64,000 bases of DNA from Companilactobacillus farciminis KCTC 3681 = DSM 20184 (GTDB lineage Bacteria; Bacillota; Bacilli; Lactobacillales; Lactobacillaceae). Below the pieces are notes generated by a model. The model was not told the DNA's origin, did no database searches, and saw nothing but the letters and a program-made list of their open reading frames with translations. Of the stretch, positions 37,136 through 43,819 are shown piece after piece; within the stretch, counting starts at the first letter, position 1; the number at the start of each line of letters is the position of its first letter. A program made the translations under genes and the position numbers. The stretch is from the NCBI RefSeq assembly GCF_002706745.1, contig NZ_CP017702.1:1364001-1428000 (forward strand). Reading direction: 5' to 3'.

Positions 37136-37290
37136 TTTCTAGTATCTAGCCAATAACTCAATGCCAATGTAAAAAGCAACAGGCTAGTTATTAATAAGGT
37201 ATATTTACTATCGGTTAAAAGACAATAAGTTTCAAAAGCAAATAATACCCCAACGATAATGTAGAATAGCGGCCTTAATTTTTTGATCAT
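37132..37290 (-). CDS. Small two-helix membrane protein (52 aa)
   Basis: This ORF is below usual length cut-offs. It starts ATG 37290 behind AAGAAGGTG and encodes MIKKLRPLFYIIVGVLFAFE, a short polar loop, then a second hydrophobic helix (YTLLITSLLLFTLALSYWL) and a basic end. It is convergent with the qorB-like gene and overlaps it by four bases. Function unknown. A similarly sized two-helix ORF lies at 39843-40001. Confidence 0.55.
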   Translation of the reverse strand: MIKKLRPLFYIIVGVLFAFETYCLLTDSKYTLLITSLLLFTLALSYWLDTRN

Positions 37291-37457
37291 GGCGGCACCT
37301 TCTTAATATTTCTTTTAGTTGATATTTTAGGTGCTAGGGATGATTAAGGGTATTTTTAATAGAAGACGTTTGGTAAATAAAGTAGTTAATCGTAGAAAGC
37401 TGTTATCATTTTTAAATTCTGGTATTATGTATTCGAAATCAATATTAGAGGGGAACG

Positions 37458-37670
37458 ATGCCTGTGGTTAAAGAAGATGAGGTTACTATTCAAGTTGATA
37501 AGAAACTACAAAAAGATGTCGAAAGGGTCCTCAAGAATCTTGGGATGACTACAACAGATGCAATAACTCTTTTATATGAACAGATTGCTAGGACTAATTC
37601 TTATCCAGTAGATTTGACTTTAACTGAAAGGGAAATCGTTAATATAATAGGAAAAAGAAACAAAAAATAG
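37458..37670 (+). CDS. RelB/DinJ-family antitoxin
   Basis: This 70-residue protein has EVTIQVDKKLQKDVERVLKNLG followed by MTTTDAITLLYEQIARTNSYP, the ribbon-helix-helix pattern of RelB/DinJ (VxxDxxxKxxAxxVLxxLGlTxxxAxxxFxxQI). GAGGGG precedes the ATG. No intact RelE/YafQ toxin follows. The next two reading frames are a 42-residue ORF and a broken one, so this is an orphan antitoxin in a decayed locus. Confidence 0.75.
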   Translation: MPVVKEDEVTIQVDKKLQKDVERVLKNLGMTTTDAITLLYEQIARTNSYPVDLTLTEREIVNIIGKRNKK

Positions 37671-37689
37671 GATATGCGCATATGAGGGG

Positions 37690-37818
37690 ATGACACAAAT
37701 TTCAAAAGAAGATAGAAAAACATCAAATAGTGAACAAGCACGTCCGAAAATCCTTGAAATTGCTAAGAGGTTATATAACAAGCACTCTAACTTAATGGAA
37801 CGATTAAAAGATTTATGA
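37690..37818 (+). CDS. 42-residue ORF, possible antitoxin-like companion
   Basis: ATG 37690 follows GAGGGG (37684-37689). The protein is helical and highly charged (MTQISKEDRKTSNSEQARPK, then ILEIAKRLYNKHSNLMERLK). Its TGA overlaps the next start (ATGA at 37815), typical of antitoxin-toxin coupling. Upstream lies the perfect palindrome ATATGCGCATAT (37673-37684), a possible autoregulatory operator. Family not recognised. Confidence 0.4.
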   Translation: MTQISKEDRKTSNSEQARPKILEIAKRLYNKHSNLMERLKDL

Positions 37819-38014
37819 CAAAACAAAGGACCTTTCTTGATATTGGAAAGATGCACATCTGAGAAAGACTAGCTATGTTGATGTACATAAAACATATCGC
37901 TTACCTCAAAGTATTGTATTTAAGCATCAACCAATCGGCATGTTGTCTGAATATGACGTCATCGCTCCGTTTGATTTTGTAAATAATTATTTTAACAAGT
38001 TAAATAAAAAATAA
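37815..38014 (+). pseudogene. Decayed downstream gene, possibly a toxin remnant
   Basis: An ATG overlapping the previous stop opens only 15 codons (MTKQRTFLDIGKMHI, stop). Shifting frame at about 37836 gives a second open stretch (YWKDAHLRKTSYVDVHKTYR, then LPQSIVFKHQPIGMLSEYD) to TAA 38012-38014. This looks like the start and end of a gene with an internal deletion. The C-terminal part vaguely resembles PemK/MazF-type toxins, which is uncertain. Confidence 0.35.
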
Positions 38015-38025
38015 TGTTTCAATAC

Positions 38026-38063
38026 AAAAGAGATTCCTTCAATACTAAAGAAATCTCTTTTTT
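38026..38063 (+). terminator. Terminator after decayed toxin-antitoxin genes
   Basis: AAAAGAGATT pairs with AATCTCTTTT and is followed by T residues. Confidence 0.7.
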
Positions 38064-38205
38064 GCTCTTATTATAATTAATTTGACAACTGAAGATATCT
38101 TATTGATAGATTCAATACCAGTATTAACATCGACGATTCTTTTTCAAAATCATTTGTATTTACTTTTTATAATTTAATCTAACTAACAAAAAATATTGTT
38201 AAAAA
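38064..38205. other. AT-rich intergenic stretch, nothing recognised
   Basis: No reading frame with an SD, no hairpin of note; it ends at the promoter of the type I toxin mRNA. Confidence 0.5.
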
Positions 38206-38214
38206 TGGTAAAAT
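38206..38214 (+). promoter_or_regulatory. Extended -10 promoter of toxin mRNA (RNA I)
   Basis: TGGTAAAAT (TGnTAnnnT) puts the 5' end near 38221, just before UUGCCUU, the 5' arm of a long-range helix. Confidence 0.5.
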
Positions 38215-38252
38215 ATTAGACGTTGCCTTAAACCAATCCGGCACGGATTGGA

Positions 38253-38283
38253 GGTGTATTAATATGTTTAATTCTCTTTTTGC
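38253..38283 (+). repeat. DRa/DRb-like repeat, toxin-mRNA copy
   Basis: GGTGTAT-TAATATGTT followed by ATTCTCTTTTTGC covers the SD edge, the start codon and first codons. A near copy (GGTGTATATATGTT, ATTCTCTTCTTGC) lies at 38412-38438 in the antisense RNA template. Confidence 0.75.
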
Positions 38284-38350
38284 CCCACTTGTAGTCGGCT
38301 TAATAACCGCTTGGTTTGCTGATTGGCTAAAACGTAGACACCGCAAGTAA
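38264..38350 (+). CDS. Fst/Ldr-superfamily type I toxin peptide (28 aa)
   Basis: The peptide MFNSLFAPLVVGLITAWFAD plus WLKRRHRK fits the Fst family layout: a short polar start, APxxVG, one membrane helix, an aromatic-Leu end (WL) and a charged tail. Fst-type peptides insert in the membrane and disturb division and envelope integrity. SD GGAGG lies 9 nt before the ATG. The full par-like arrangement around it (5' hairpin, UH/DH helix, direct repeats, convergent antisense RNA) strongly supports the assignment. Confidence 0.82.
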   Translation: MFNSLFAPLVVGLITAWFADWLKRRHRK

Positions 38351-38375
38351 AATAAAAAGGCAATTTAGCTCACTA

Positions 38376-38411
38376 AAAAACCCTCAACGACTTGCACTCG
38401 TTGGGGGTTTT
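38376..38411. terminator. Shared bidirectional terminator of RNA I and RNA II
   Basis: AAAAACCCTCAACGA (38376-38390), loop CTTGCAC, TCGTTGGGGGTTTT (38398-38411). A-run on one side and T-run on the other end both convergent transcripts. Confidence 0.85.
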
Positions 38412-38438
38412 GGTGTATATATGTTATTCTCTTCTTGC
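38412..38438 (+). repeat. DRa/DRb-like repeat, antisense-RNA copy
   Basis: Near-identical to 38253-38283; it forms the 5' half of the antisense RNA when read on the minus strand. Confidence 0.75.
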
Positions 38439-38549
38439 AAAGTTATTATATCACAAAATGTGATAGTTTGCGGGAAGATACCAATTTGTAATTAACCTAA
38501 TACAAACATATAATTAAAACTATATTTCCTTCAAAAGGAGGCTTTCATC

Positions 38550-38597
38550 TTGTTATATTCACCATTATTCGAATGTGATGTACCTTCATACCGCTAA
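38550..38597 (+). CDS. Leader peptide (15 aa, TTG start) upstream of EamA gene
   Basis: AAAAGGAGG (38533-38541) lies 8 nt before TTG 38550, which opens MLYSPLFECDVPSYR and TAA. The stop codon falls in the 5' arm of a hairpin that competes with an SD-sequestering structure, the layout of translational attenuators. No homologous leader is recognised. Confidence 0.55.
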   Translation: MLYSPLFECDVPSYR

Positions 38598-38650
38598 TCA
38601 GTGGTGTGAATCCGCTGATTTCTTAACCAATTAAGTAAATAAAGCGGAGG
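38596..38650 (+). promoter_or_regulatory. Candidate translational attenuator of EamA gene
   Basis: AATCAGTGG (38596-38604) can pair with CCGCTGATT (38612-38620). Alternatively TCCGCT (38611-38616) can pair with AGCGGA (38643-38648), which covers the EamA SD AGCGGAGG. A ribosome paused on the leader peptide would change which helix forms. Confidence 0.5.
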
Positions 38651-38659
38651 TTTCATATT

Positions 38660-39535
38660 TTGAACAAAAATAAAATAATAGGTAGCATATATTTAACATT
38701 AGCAGCATGTATCTGGGGTGGGATGTTCGTCGTCGTCAAATCAGTCGTTAGTGAAGTTCCACCGATTCAACTAGTTTGGTTACGATATCTGATTGGTTCC
38801 ATTACCTTATTGGTAATTGCCTTAGTCGCAAAAATTCAGTGGCACTGGGATAAAAGAAATTTACTACTGATCTTCTTAATCGGATTAATTGGTGATACGA
38901 TCTCTATCGTTGCTCAAGAAACAGGCACGATGTTTTCTTCAGCTCAATTAGGCTCAGTTGTGACGACAGCAACACCAGCATTCATGATCATCTTCAGTTG
39001 GCCATTATTAAAAATAAAACCAACCAAGAATAAGTGGATCAGTTTATCCCTAGCTATTTTAGGTGTTGTATCAATTGTCGGTTTTCACTTTAAAGGAAAG
39101 AACTTATTACTAGGAGTAATCTTCTTGTTGATTGCTGGACTTACTTGGGCCTTGATGTCTGTTTTGATTGAATTAGTTGATAAAAAGTACAGCATCATTC
39201 AAGTTACTTTTTTAGGTACTTTAGTTGCTATTGTCTGTTTAACGCCTGTTATTTTCATACAAAAGAGAACCTTATTAAATATATCCTGGGGCAGTGTACA
39301 CATTTGGTTAAGTCTTTTATACTTAGGAATAATTTCTACTGCAATTGCATTTTTCCTTTGGAATAAAGGATTAGTCTTATTTCACAGCCCAACATCAGGA
39401 TTGTTCTTCTTGTTTCAACCAATCGTTGGAACACTTTTGGGATGGTTATTTTTGAATGAATCAATTAAAGTTGGATTTTTCGTCGGTTTGGGATTGATTT
39501 TAGTAAGTATCATCGTATCTATTAGAAATGAATAG
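38660..39535 (+). CDS. EamA/DMT-family transporter
   Basis: This 291-residue protein has ten hydrophobic segments in two EamA halves (about 1-138 and 150-290), with the characteristic PIQLVWLRYLIG in helix 2 and QPIVGTLLGWLFLNE near the end. It would export or import a small metabolite or drug; the substrate is unknown. TTG 38660 with SD AGCGGAGG at 9 nt. Translation is probably controlled by the leader peptide at 38550-38597, which suggests a ribosome-active inducer or an amino acid. Confidence 0.85.
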   Translation: MNKNKIIGSIYLTLAACIWGGMFVVVKSVVSEVPPIQLVWLRYLIGSITLLVIALVAKIQWHWDKRNLLLIFLIGLIGDTISIVAQETGTMFSSAQLGSVVTTATPAFMIIFSWPLLKIKPTKNKWISLSLAILGVVSIVGFHFKGKNLLLGVIFLLIAGLTWALMSVLIELVDKKYSIIQVTFLGTLVAIVCLTPVIFIQKRTLLNISWGSVHIWLSLLYLGIISTAIAFFLWNKGLVLFHSPTSGLFFLFQPIVGTLLGWLFLNESIKVGFFVGLGLILVSIIVSIRNE

Positions 39536-39542
39536 TAAAAAT

Positions 39543-39596
39543 AAAAGCCAATCAACTCATTTTTTATTGTGAGCTGATTGGCTTTTATTTTAATTG
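39543..39596. terminator. Bidirectional terminator after EamA gene
   Basis: AAAAGCCAATCA...CTCA pairs with TGAGC...TGATTGGCTTTT, with T-rich flanks in both directions. Confidence 0.85.
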
Positions 39597-39808
39597 ATTT
39601 AAAGATTCATCTAAATTTTTTCGGTTAGCTTCCGTACCGAGTAAGTAGAAAGTTTCCTTCCAAGATTGAAATTCTTTTTCTGAGATAATAACCACGTTAC
39701 GATTCTTAGGTTTTGTAATAATTACATGATCATCAAAATCTGCAACATCATCAGTTATTTTTTTAGATTTTTTCTTGCTTCAGAGAGTATAGTTGAAGTT
39801 GTTGTCAT
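39585..39808 (-). pseudogene. Frameshifted Phd/YefM-family antitoxin
   Basis: AAAGGAG precedes ATG 39808. The frame runs MTTTSTILSEARKNLKK and stops. Adding one A in the AGAAAAAAT run (plus strand T-run 39768-39773) restores a full antitoxin-like protein continuing ITDDVADFDDHVIITKPKNR, then NVVIISEKEFQSWKETFYLL. The pattern (VIISEKEFxSWxETFYLL) is YefM/Phd. A single-base deletion in a homopolymer has broken it, unless this is a sequencing error. No toxin gene is adjacent. Confidence 0.65.
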
Positions 39809-39842
39809 AATCAAGACTCCTTTTTATTGGTGTTTCTTGAAA

Positions 39843-40001
39843 TCAGAAGAAAATCAAAGCTAAACCACCGACTAGTAATAAGATGTAAAAATAAATTCTG
39901 TCCGACATAATCTTTCTACCAAATTGTTTGGAATTACTAATGTTCCCAACAATAGCAAAGATAGCTAAAATTATCAGTCCGATGCCTAAAAGTATAGTCA
40001 T
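39843..40001 (-). CDS. Small two-helix membrane protein (52 aa)
   Basis: ATG 40001 follows GGGGAT at good spacing. The product has an N-terminal helix (TILLGIGLIILAIFAIVG), a basic loop (NSKQFGRKIMSDR) and a C-terminal helix (IYFYILLLVGGLALIFF). It is same-strand with, and upstream of, the broken antitoxin. The function is unknown; length and topology mirror the ORF at 37132-37290, without clear sequence identity. Confidence 0.55.
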   Translation of the reverse strand: MTILLGIGLIILAIFAIVGNISNSKQFGRKIMSDRIYFYILLLVGGLALIFF

Positions 40002-40076
40002 GCAAGATCCCCCATATTCTTAAATGCTCAATGGATACATTATCTCACTTTATTTATCTCAAATGAATAAATCAAA

Positions 40077-41270
40077 TTAACTATTTAATAGATTTAAAAC
40101 AACCGAACCCATACCTTTTGCAGCGACAAGCAAACATTTCTCATCCATTAAAAACTCTGGACTGTGGTGGGGATGGTTCATGCCGTCGTCAGGATCACAA
40201 CCTACGTAGAAGAAACAACTAGGACGTTCTTGTGCAAAGTAGGCAAAATCTTCAGAAGGGTCTTGAGGACCACAGTCAAAGACTTGTTTAACTTCAGGTA
40301 TTTCAGCACTTTCGATTGAACTTACTACTTGCTTAGTTAACTTTTCATCATTAACCAAGACTGGGTAATTGTCATTATAATCAATTTCAACTTTCATATC
40401 GAACATCTCAGCAACGCTTTCAGCAATCGTTTCGATACGTTGATGAATCGTTGATCTAGTTGATTCTTTCATAATTCGCACGTCACCTTTTAACTCGACA
40501 GAAGCCTTGATAGCGTTGTTTGAACCTAGACCATCAAATGACCCAATAGTCACGCTAGCTGTATCAAACGGGTCGATATTACGTGAAACGACTGTTTGTA
40601 AGGCCGTAACAAAATAACTACCGGCAACGATAGCATCCTTTGATAAGTGGGGCATTGAAGCGTGTCCACCTTTACCGATAAATTTAATCGAAAAATCTGC
40701 TCGACCGGTTTGAGTTTCGCCCCAGTGATAACCAATAGAACCAGTTGGCATTGATGTCATAACATGTGCACCAATGACCTTATCGATACCATCGAGTACG
40801 CCATCTTTGATCATACTTTTGGCGCCACCTGGAGTGATCTCTTCTGCAGGTTGGTGAATTATTCTGATTTTACCGTGTAATTTGTTCTTCATTTGGTATA
40901 AATTCTTGGCTAAAACCATCATGTAGGCAGTATGACCATCGTGACCACAAGCATGCATCACACCAGAATTTTCTGACTTAAAAGGTAGATCATTTTCTTC
41001 TTGAATGGCTAGAGCGTCGAAATCGGCTCGTAAAGCAATTGATTTCCCGGGTTTACCTGAATCAATATCGACTATAAAGCCATAGCCATCACCACAATCC
41101 TTAGTTTCGATACCTAGTTTATGATAGAAGTCCTTGATATATTTTGAAGTGTTTTTCTCATGGAAAGATGTTTCGGGATGTTGATGAAGATAACGCCGAA
41201 TTTGGATAATTTCTGTTTCAGAATCGTTTAAAGATTGCATTAATTCATTTTGGATTGCCAATTGATTCAC
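40077..41270 (-). CDS. M20-family amidohydrolase (N-acyl amino acid / hippurate hydrolase type)
   Basis: This 397-residue metallopeptidase has RRYLHQHPETSFHEKNT at the start and HACGHDGHTAYMM plus HQPAEEITPGGAKSMI at the metal centre, and a HHSPEFLMDE ending with another metal His. The family removes acyl groups from N-acyl amino acids or similar. It is monocistronic with GGAGTGA before the start. The physiological substrate cannot be read from sequence. Confidence 0.9.
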   Translation of the reverse strand: MNQLAIQNELMQSLNDSETEIIQIRRYLHQHPETSFHEKNTSKYIKDFYHKLGIETKDCGDGYGFIVDIDSGKPGKSIALRADFDALAIQEENDLPFKSENSGVMHACGHDGHTAYMMVLAKNLYQMKNKLHGKIRIIHQPAEEITPGGAKSMIKDGVLDGIDKVIGAHVMTSMPTGSIGYHWGETQTGRADFSIKFIGKGGHASMPHLSKDAIVAGSYFVTALQTVVSRNIDPFDTASVTIGSFDGLGSNNAIKASVELKGDVRIMKESTRSTIHQRIETIAESVAEMFDMKVEIDYNDNYPVLVNDEKLTKQVVSSIESAEIPEVKQVFDCGPQDPSEDFAYFAQERPSCFFYVGCDPDDGMNHPHHSPEFLMDEKCLLVAAKGMGSVVLNLLNS

Positions 41271-41410
41271 TCCTTAACTCTTGATACTTCAAATGTAACA
41301 CAAATCTCTGAATTTTTTTGGGGGAGTAATATTGGAATATTTTTGAATTATTGTTCATCTATATAGAAAACTGTAATATTAAAATAAATGAGTAATACTG
41401 GAGAGGGAAA

Positions 41411-42052
41411 ATGTCTAATAGACCGCAATTTGATGTAAAAATGACTAGTGAAGTCTTCATTAGCTTTTATTGGTACAAAACTGAATTGGAACAAATATGT
41501 AGAGAATACAAATTACCAAGCTATGGAACGAAGGCAGAATTAACAAACTATATTGTAAAATTCTTAGATGGCGTTCCGTCGTCAAATATCAAATCCGTTA
41601 GAAAAATAAGAAGAGATACTTCAAAAAAATTGCAATCAAAAGACATAAGATTAGATACAAAATTACTGAATTCTGGCTTTTCTCTTAATAAGGAAGCTAG
41701 AAAATTCTTTGAAGAATATTACAATGTACAAAAATTCTCATTTTGTAAATCAATGGGCATCAAAATGAGAGAAGTTGAAAAGAGCGGAGATACAAAAGCT
41801 ACCGTTGCGGATCTAATCCACGTCATAGAAAACACAGAAAAAGATGCAACTCCTAATAAGGAAGAACAAACTTATCAGTGGAACAATTTTGTACGAGATT
41901 TCATGAATGATGAACTTTCAAAAAAATATAAATCTCCGATGAAGGTTGCAGCAATTCTTTGGAAATTAGTAAGAAACTCTAATCAAGAAAAGAAATACAG
42001 TCACGAATTAATGGTTAAAAATAATAAATTGATTGAAACGTATTTAAAATAG
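41411..42052 (+). CDS. SAP-domain protein (DUF6434-like)
   Basis: Residues ~20-55 (YKTELEQICREYKLPSYGTK, then AELTNYIVKFLDG) form a SAP-type helix-extended-loop-helix motif, a putative nucleic-acid-binding module. The C-terminal half is helical and charged (YQWNNFVRDFMNDELSKKYK). GAGAGGG precedes the ATG. It is lysine-rich and AT-rich, consistent with accessory DNA. The 226-bp repeat begins 12 bp after its stop. Confidence 0.65.
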   Translation: MSNRPQFDVKMTSEVFISFYWYKTELEQICREYKLPSYGTKAELTNYIVKFLDGVPSSNIKSVRKIRRDTSKKLQSKDIRLDTKLLNSGFSLNKEARKFFEEYYNVQKFSFCKSMGIKMREVEKSGDTKATVADLIHVIENTEKDATPNKEEQTYQWNNFVRDFMNDELSKKYKSPMKVAAILWKLVRNSNQEKKYSHELMVKNNKLIETYLK

Positions 42053-42064
42053 CAAATTGTCATT

Positions 42065-42290
42065 ATATATGTGAATATGCACATATATTTTTAAAAACCT
42101 CGGGTTAGAAGTAAAAATTCAATTAATTTAAAATGATTTTTGTTCAGCTATTTAGATTTGGCAGTATTTCGCTGATTGATTTTTAAATAAGTCTAATCTA
42201 GATAAACAATCAAATATTTAATCCGTAGCAAAATCTGTAGATCAATCACAGGTTTTGCTTTTTGTTTTGCAATCAAAGATAAACGAATCA
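42065..42290 (+). repeat. 226-bp non-coding direct repeat, copy 1
   Basis: Roughly 80-85% identical by eye to 45987-46213. It starts with ATATATGTG..CACATATAT, contains the conserved CCTCGGGTTAGAAG and AGTCTAATCTAGATAAACAA, and ends with a 12-bp terminator hairpin AGCAAAATCTGT/ACAGGTTTTGCT plus T-run. Both copies begin about 10 nt after a stop codon. Confidence 0.85.
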
Positions 42291-42575
42291 ATAATTAATT
42301 TATGTGGAACGAAAGTTAATTATTGTCGATGCTAAGGTTTATCTAAAAAAAAATATTATATTTATTTTCTAGAAATTCATGTTTTTGTAAATCAAACAAA
42401 TTATTATAAATAACTCATATGTTGGATTATTTGGCCAAATAATAAAGAATATGTATCCTATTATTCGATGATTAAAAAAATTACTAAAAATAATTTTTAA
42501 CTTTTTGAGTTATCATTTGCCTTTTGGAATCGTTTGCTATATTGTTGAGCTATCAAAAAAAGGACGGTATACAAA
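42291..42575. other. AT-rich upstream region of oxdC
   Basis: No gene is seen. An extended -10 (TGCTATATT, 42535-42543) with TTGCCT at 42517-42522 is a weak candidate promoter for oxdC. SD AAAGGACGG lies just before the start. Confidence 0.4.
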
Positions 42576-43808
42576 ATGTCAAATAGAAGAGTTGAACCTG
42601 AACGTACAGCCGATAATGCAGGTTGGATTGATCGAGGTCCTAGAAATTACGAACGTGATCTACAAAACCCTGATTTGCTTGTACCACCAATCACTGATCA
42701 TGGTACAGTTTCCAATTTACGTTTTAGCTTTTCTGATGCACATATGAGAATTGAGGAAGGTGGTTGGACACGCGAAGTTACCAACCGTGAACTGCCAGCT
42801 TCACATGATTTAACTGGGGTCGACATGTGCTTGAAGCCAGGAGCATATAGAGAATTACATTGGCACAAAGAAGCTGAATGGGCTTTTATGATTGCCGGAA
42901 ACGCCAGAGTGACTGCACTAGATGCAGAAGGTCGCAGTTTTATTGATGATATCAATGCTGGGGACCTTTGGAACTTTGAGGCCGGAATTCCTCACTCAAT
43001 TCAAGCCTTGGATCAAGGTTGTGAATTCTTACTTGTATTTAGTGAACCTGATTTTTCTGAAAATAATACTTTCTTACTAACTGATTGGTTGGCTCATACT
43101 CCAAAGGATATTGTCGCTGCTAATTTTAAGGTTGATGAAAGTGTATTAGCTAACTTGCCTGGTAAAGAAAAATACATCTTCAACGGTGAAGTCCCAGGCC
43201 CAATTTCTGAAGTTAAGAAGAATAATCCAAATGGCGACGTACCATCACCATTTACATTCCATATGAATGATCTGAAACCACATGAATTCGAAGCTGGTAA
43301 GGTCTGGATTATTGATTCAAAGGTCTTCCCAGTTGCACAAACAATTTCAGCTGCAATCGTAGAAATTCAACCAGGTGGTATGCGTGAACTTCACTGGCAC
43401 CCTAAGTCAGAAGAATGGGATTATTTTGTTCAGGGGCATGCCAAGGTGGGTGTCTTCAATTCTGCTTCACTTGCAAGAACATTTAATTTCCAAGCTGGAG
43501 ACGTTGGCGTAATTCCAATCGTTGCTGGACACTATATCAAGAATATCGGCGATGAACCATTAATCTTCCTAGAAGTCTTTAAGAACCCAGTTTATTCAGA
43601 TATTTCTCTAAACAAATGGTTGGCTACTTCACCAACACAAATGATTTCTGATCATTTGAATATCAGTCCAGAAACAGTTGAACAATTTCCTAAAGAAGAA
43701 GCCGCGGTAGTTTGGTATGATCAAAGCCATTCAAAGAAAAATGTTGAAAGTTCTACTGAGGAGACCCCTCAAGATCTCCAATATAAAGCCGGACAAGTCT
43801 TCAAATAG
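42576..43808 (+). CDS. oxdC: Oxalate decarboxylase (bicupin OxdC)
   Basis: This 410-residue protein aligns along its length with B. subtilis OxdC (NPDLLVPPITDHGTVSN; FSFSDAHMR). Each cupin holds a Mn site: HWHKEAEW in the first and HWHPKSEEW in the second. The lid loop reads SENN at 161-164, keeping the proton-donor Glu162 that separates decarboxylase from oxidase activity. It converts oxalate to formate and CO2, consuming a proton. It is followed by a flavoprotein 11 bp later, and lies inside a cassette flanked by 226-bp repeats. Confidence 0.94.
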   Translation: MSNRRVEPERTADNAGWIDRGPRNYERDLQNPDLLVPPITDHGTVSNLRFSFSDAHMRIEEGGWTREVTNRELPASHDLTGVDMCLKPGAYRELHWHKEAEWAFMIAGNARVTALDAEGRSFIDDINAGDLWNFEAGIPHSIQALDQGCEFLLVFSEPDFSENNTFLLTDWLAHTPKDIVAANFKVDESVLANLPGKEKYIFNGEVPGPISEVKKNNPNGDVPSPFTFHMNDLKPHEFEAGKVWIIDSKVFPVAQTISAAIVEIQPGGMRELHWHPKSEEWDYFVQGHAKVGVFNSASLARTFNFQAGDVGVIPIVAGHYIKNIGDEPLIFLEVFKNPVYSDISLNKWLATSPTQMISDHLNISPETVEQFPKEEAAVVWYDQSHSKKNVESSTEETPQDLQYKAGQVFK

Positions 43809-43819
43809 GAAGTGATCAG

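Larger units (their letters stand above)
38221..38413 (+). ncRNA. RNA I: structured type I toxin mRNA
   Basis: The transcript should start near 38221 and end at the shared terminator. TTGCCTT (38223-38229) is complementary to AAGGCAA (38357-38363), an upstream/downstream helix as in par RNA I. CCAATCCG (38233-38240) pairs with CGGATTGG (38244-38251), and that hairpin overlaps the first bases of the SD GGAGG (38250-38254), limiting translation. Confidence 0.7.
38376..38438 (-). ncRNA. RNA II: antisense antitoxin RNA
   Basis: On the minus strand an extended -10 (TGATATAAT, 38453-38445) predicts a start near 38438. The ~63-nt transcript would begin GCAAGAAGAGAATAACATAT, the complement of the DRa/DRb sequence, so it can pair with the toxin mRNA start region. 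It then shares the terminator stem. Size and layout match par RNA II. Confidence 0.7.

Noticed and set aside
38482..38660. Metabolite riboswitch (preQ1, guanidine, Mn) before the EamA gene
   Set aside because: No conserved core of those classes could be placed; the SD plus short ORF and competing hairpins explain the region better.
42505..42747. 80-codon frame across the oxdC start
   Set aside because: Out of frame with oxdC, no SD, begins in the promoter region.
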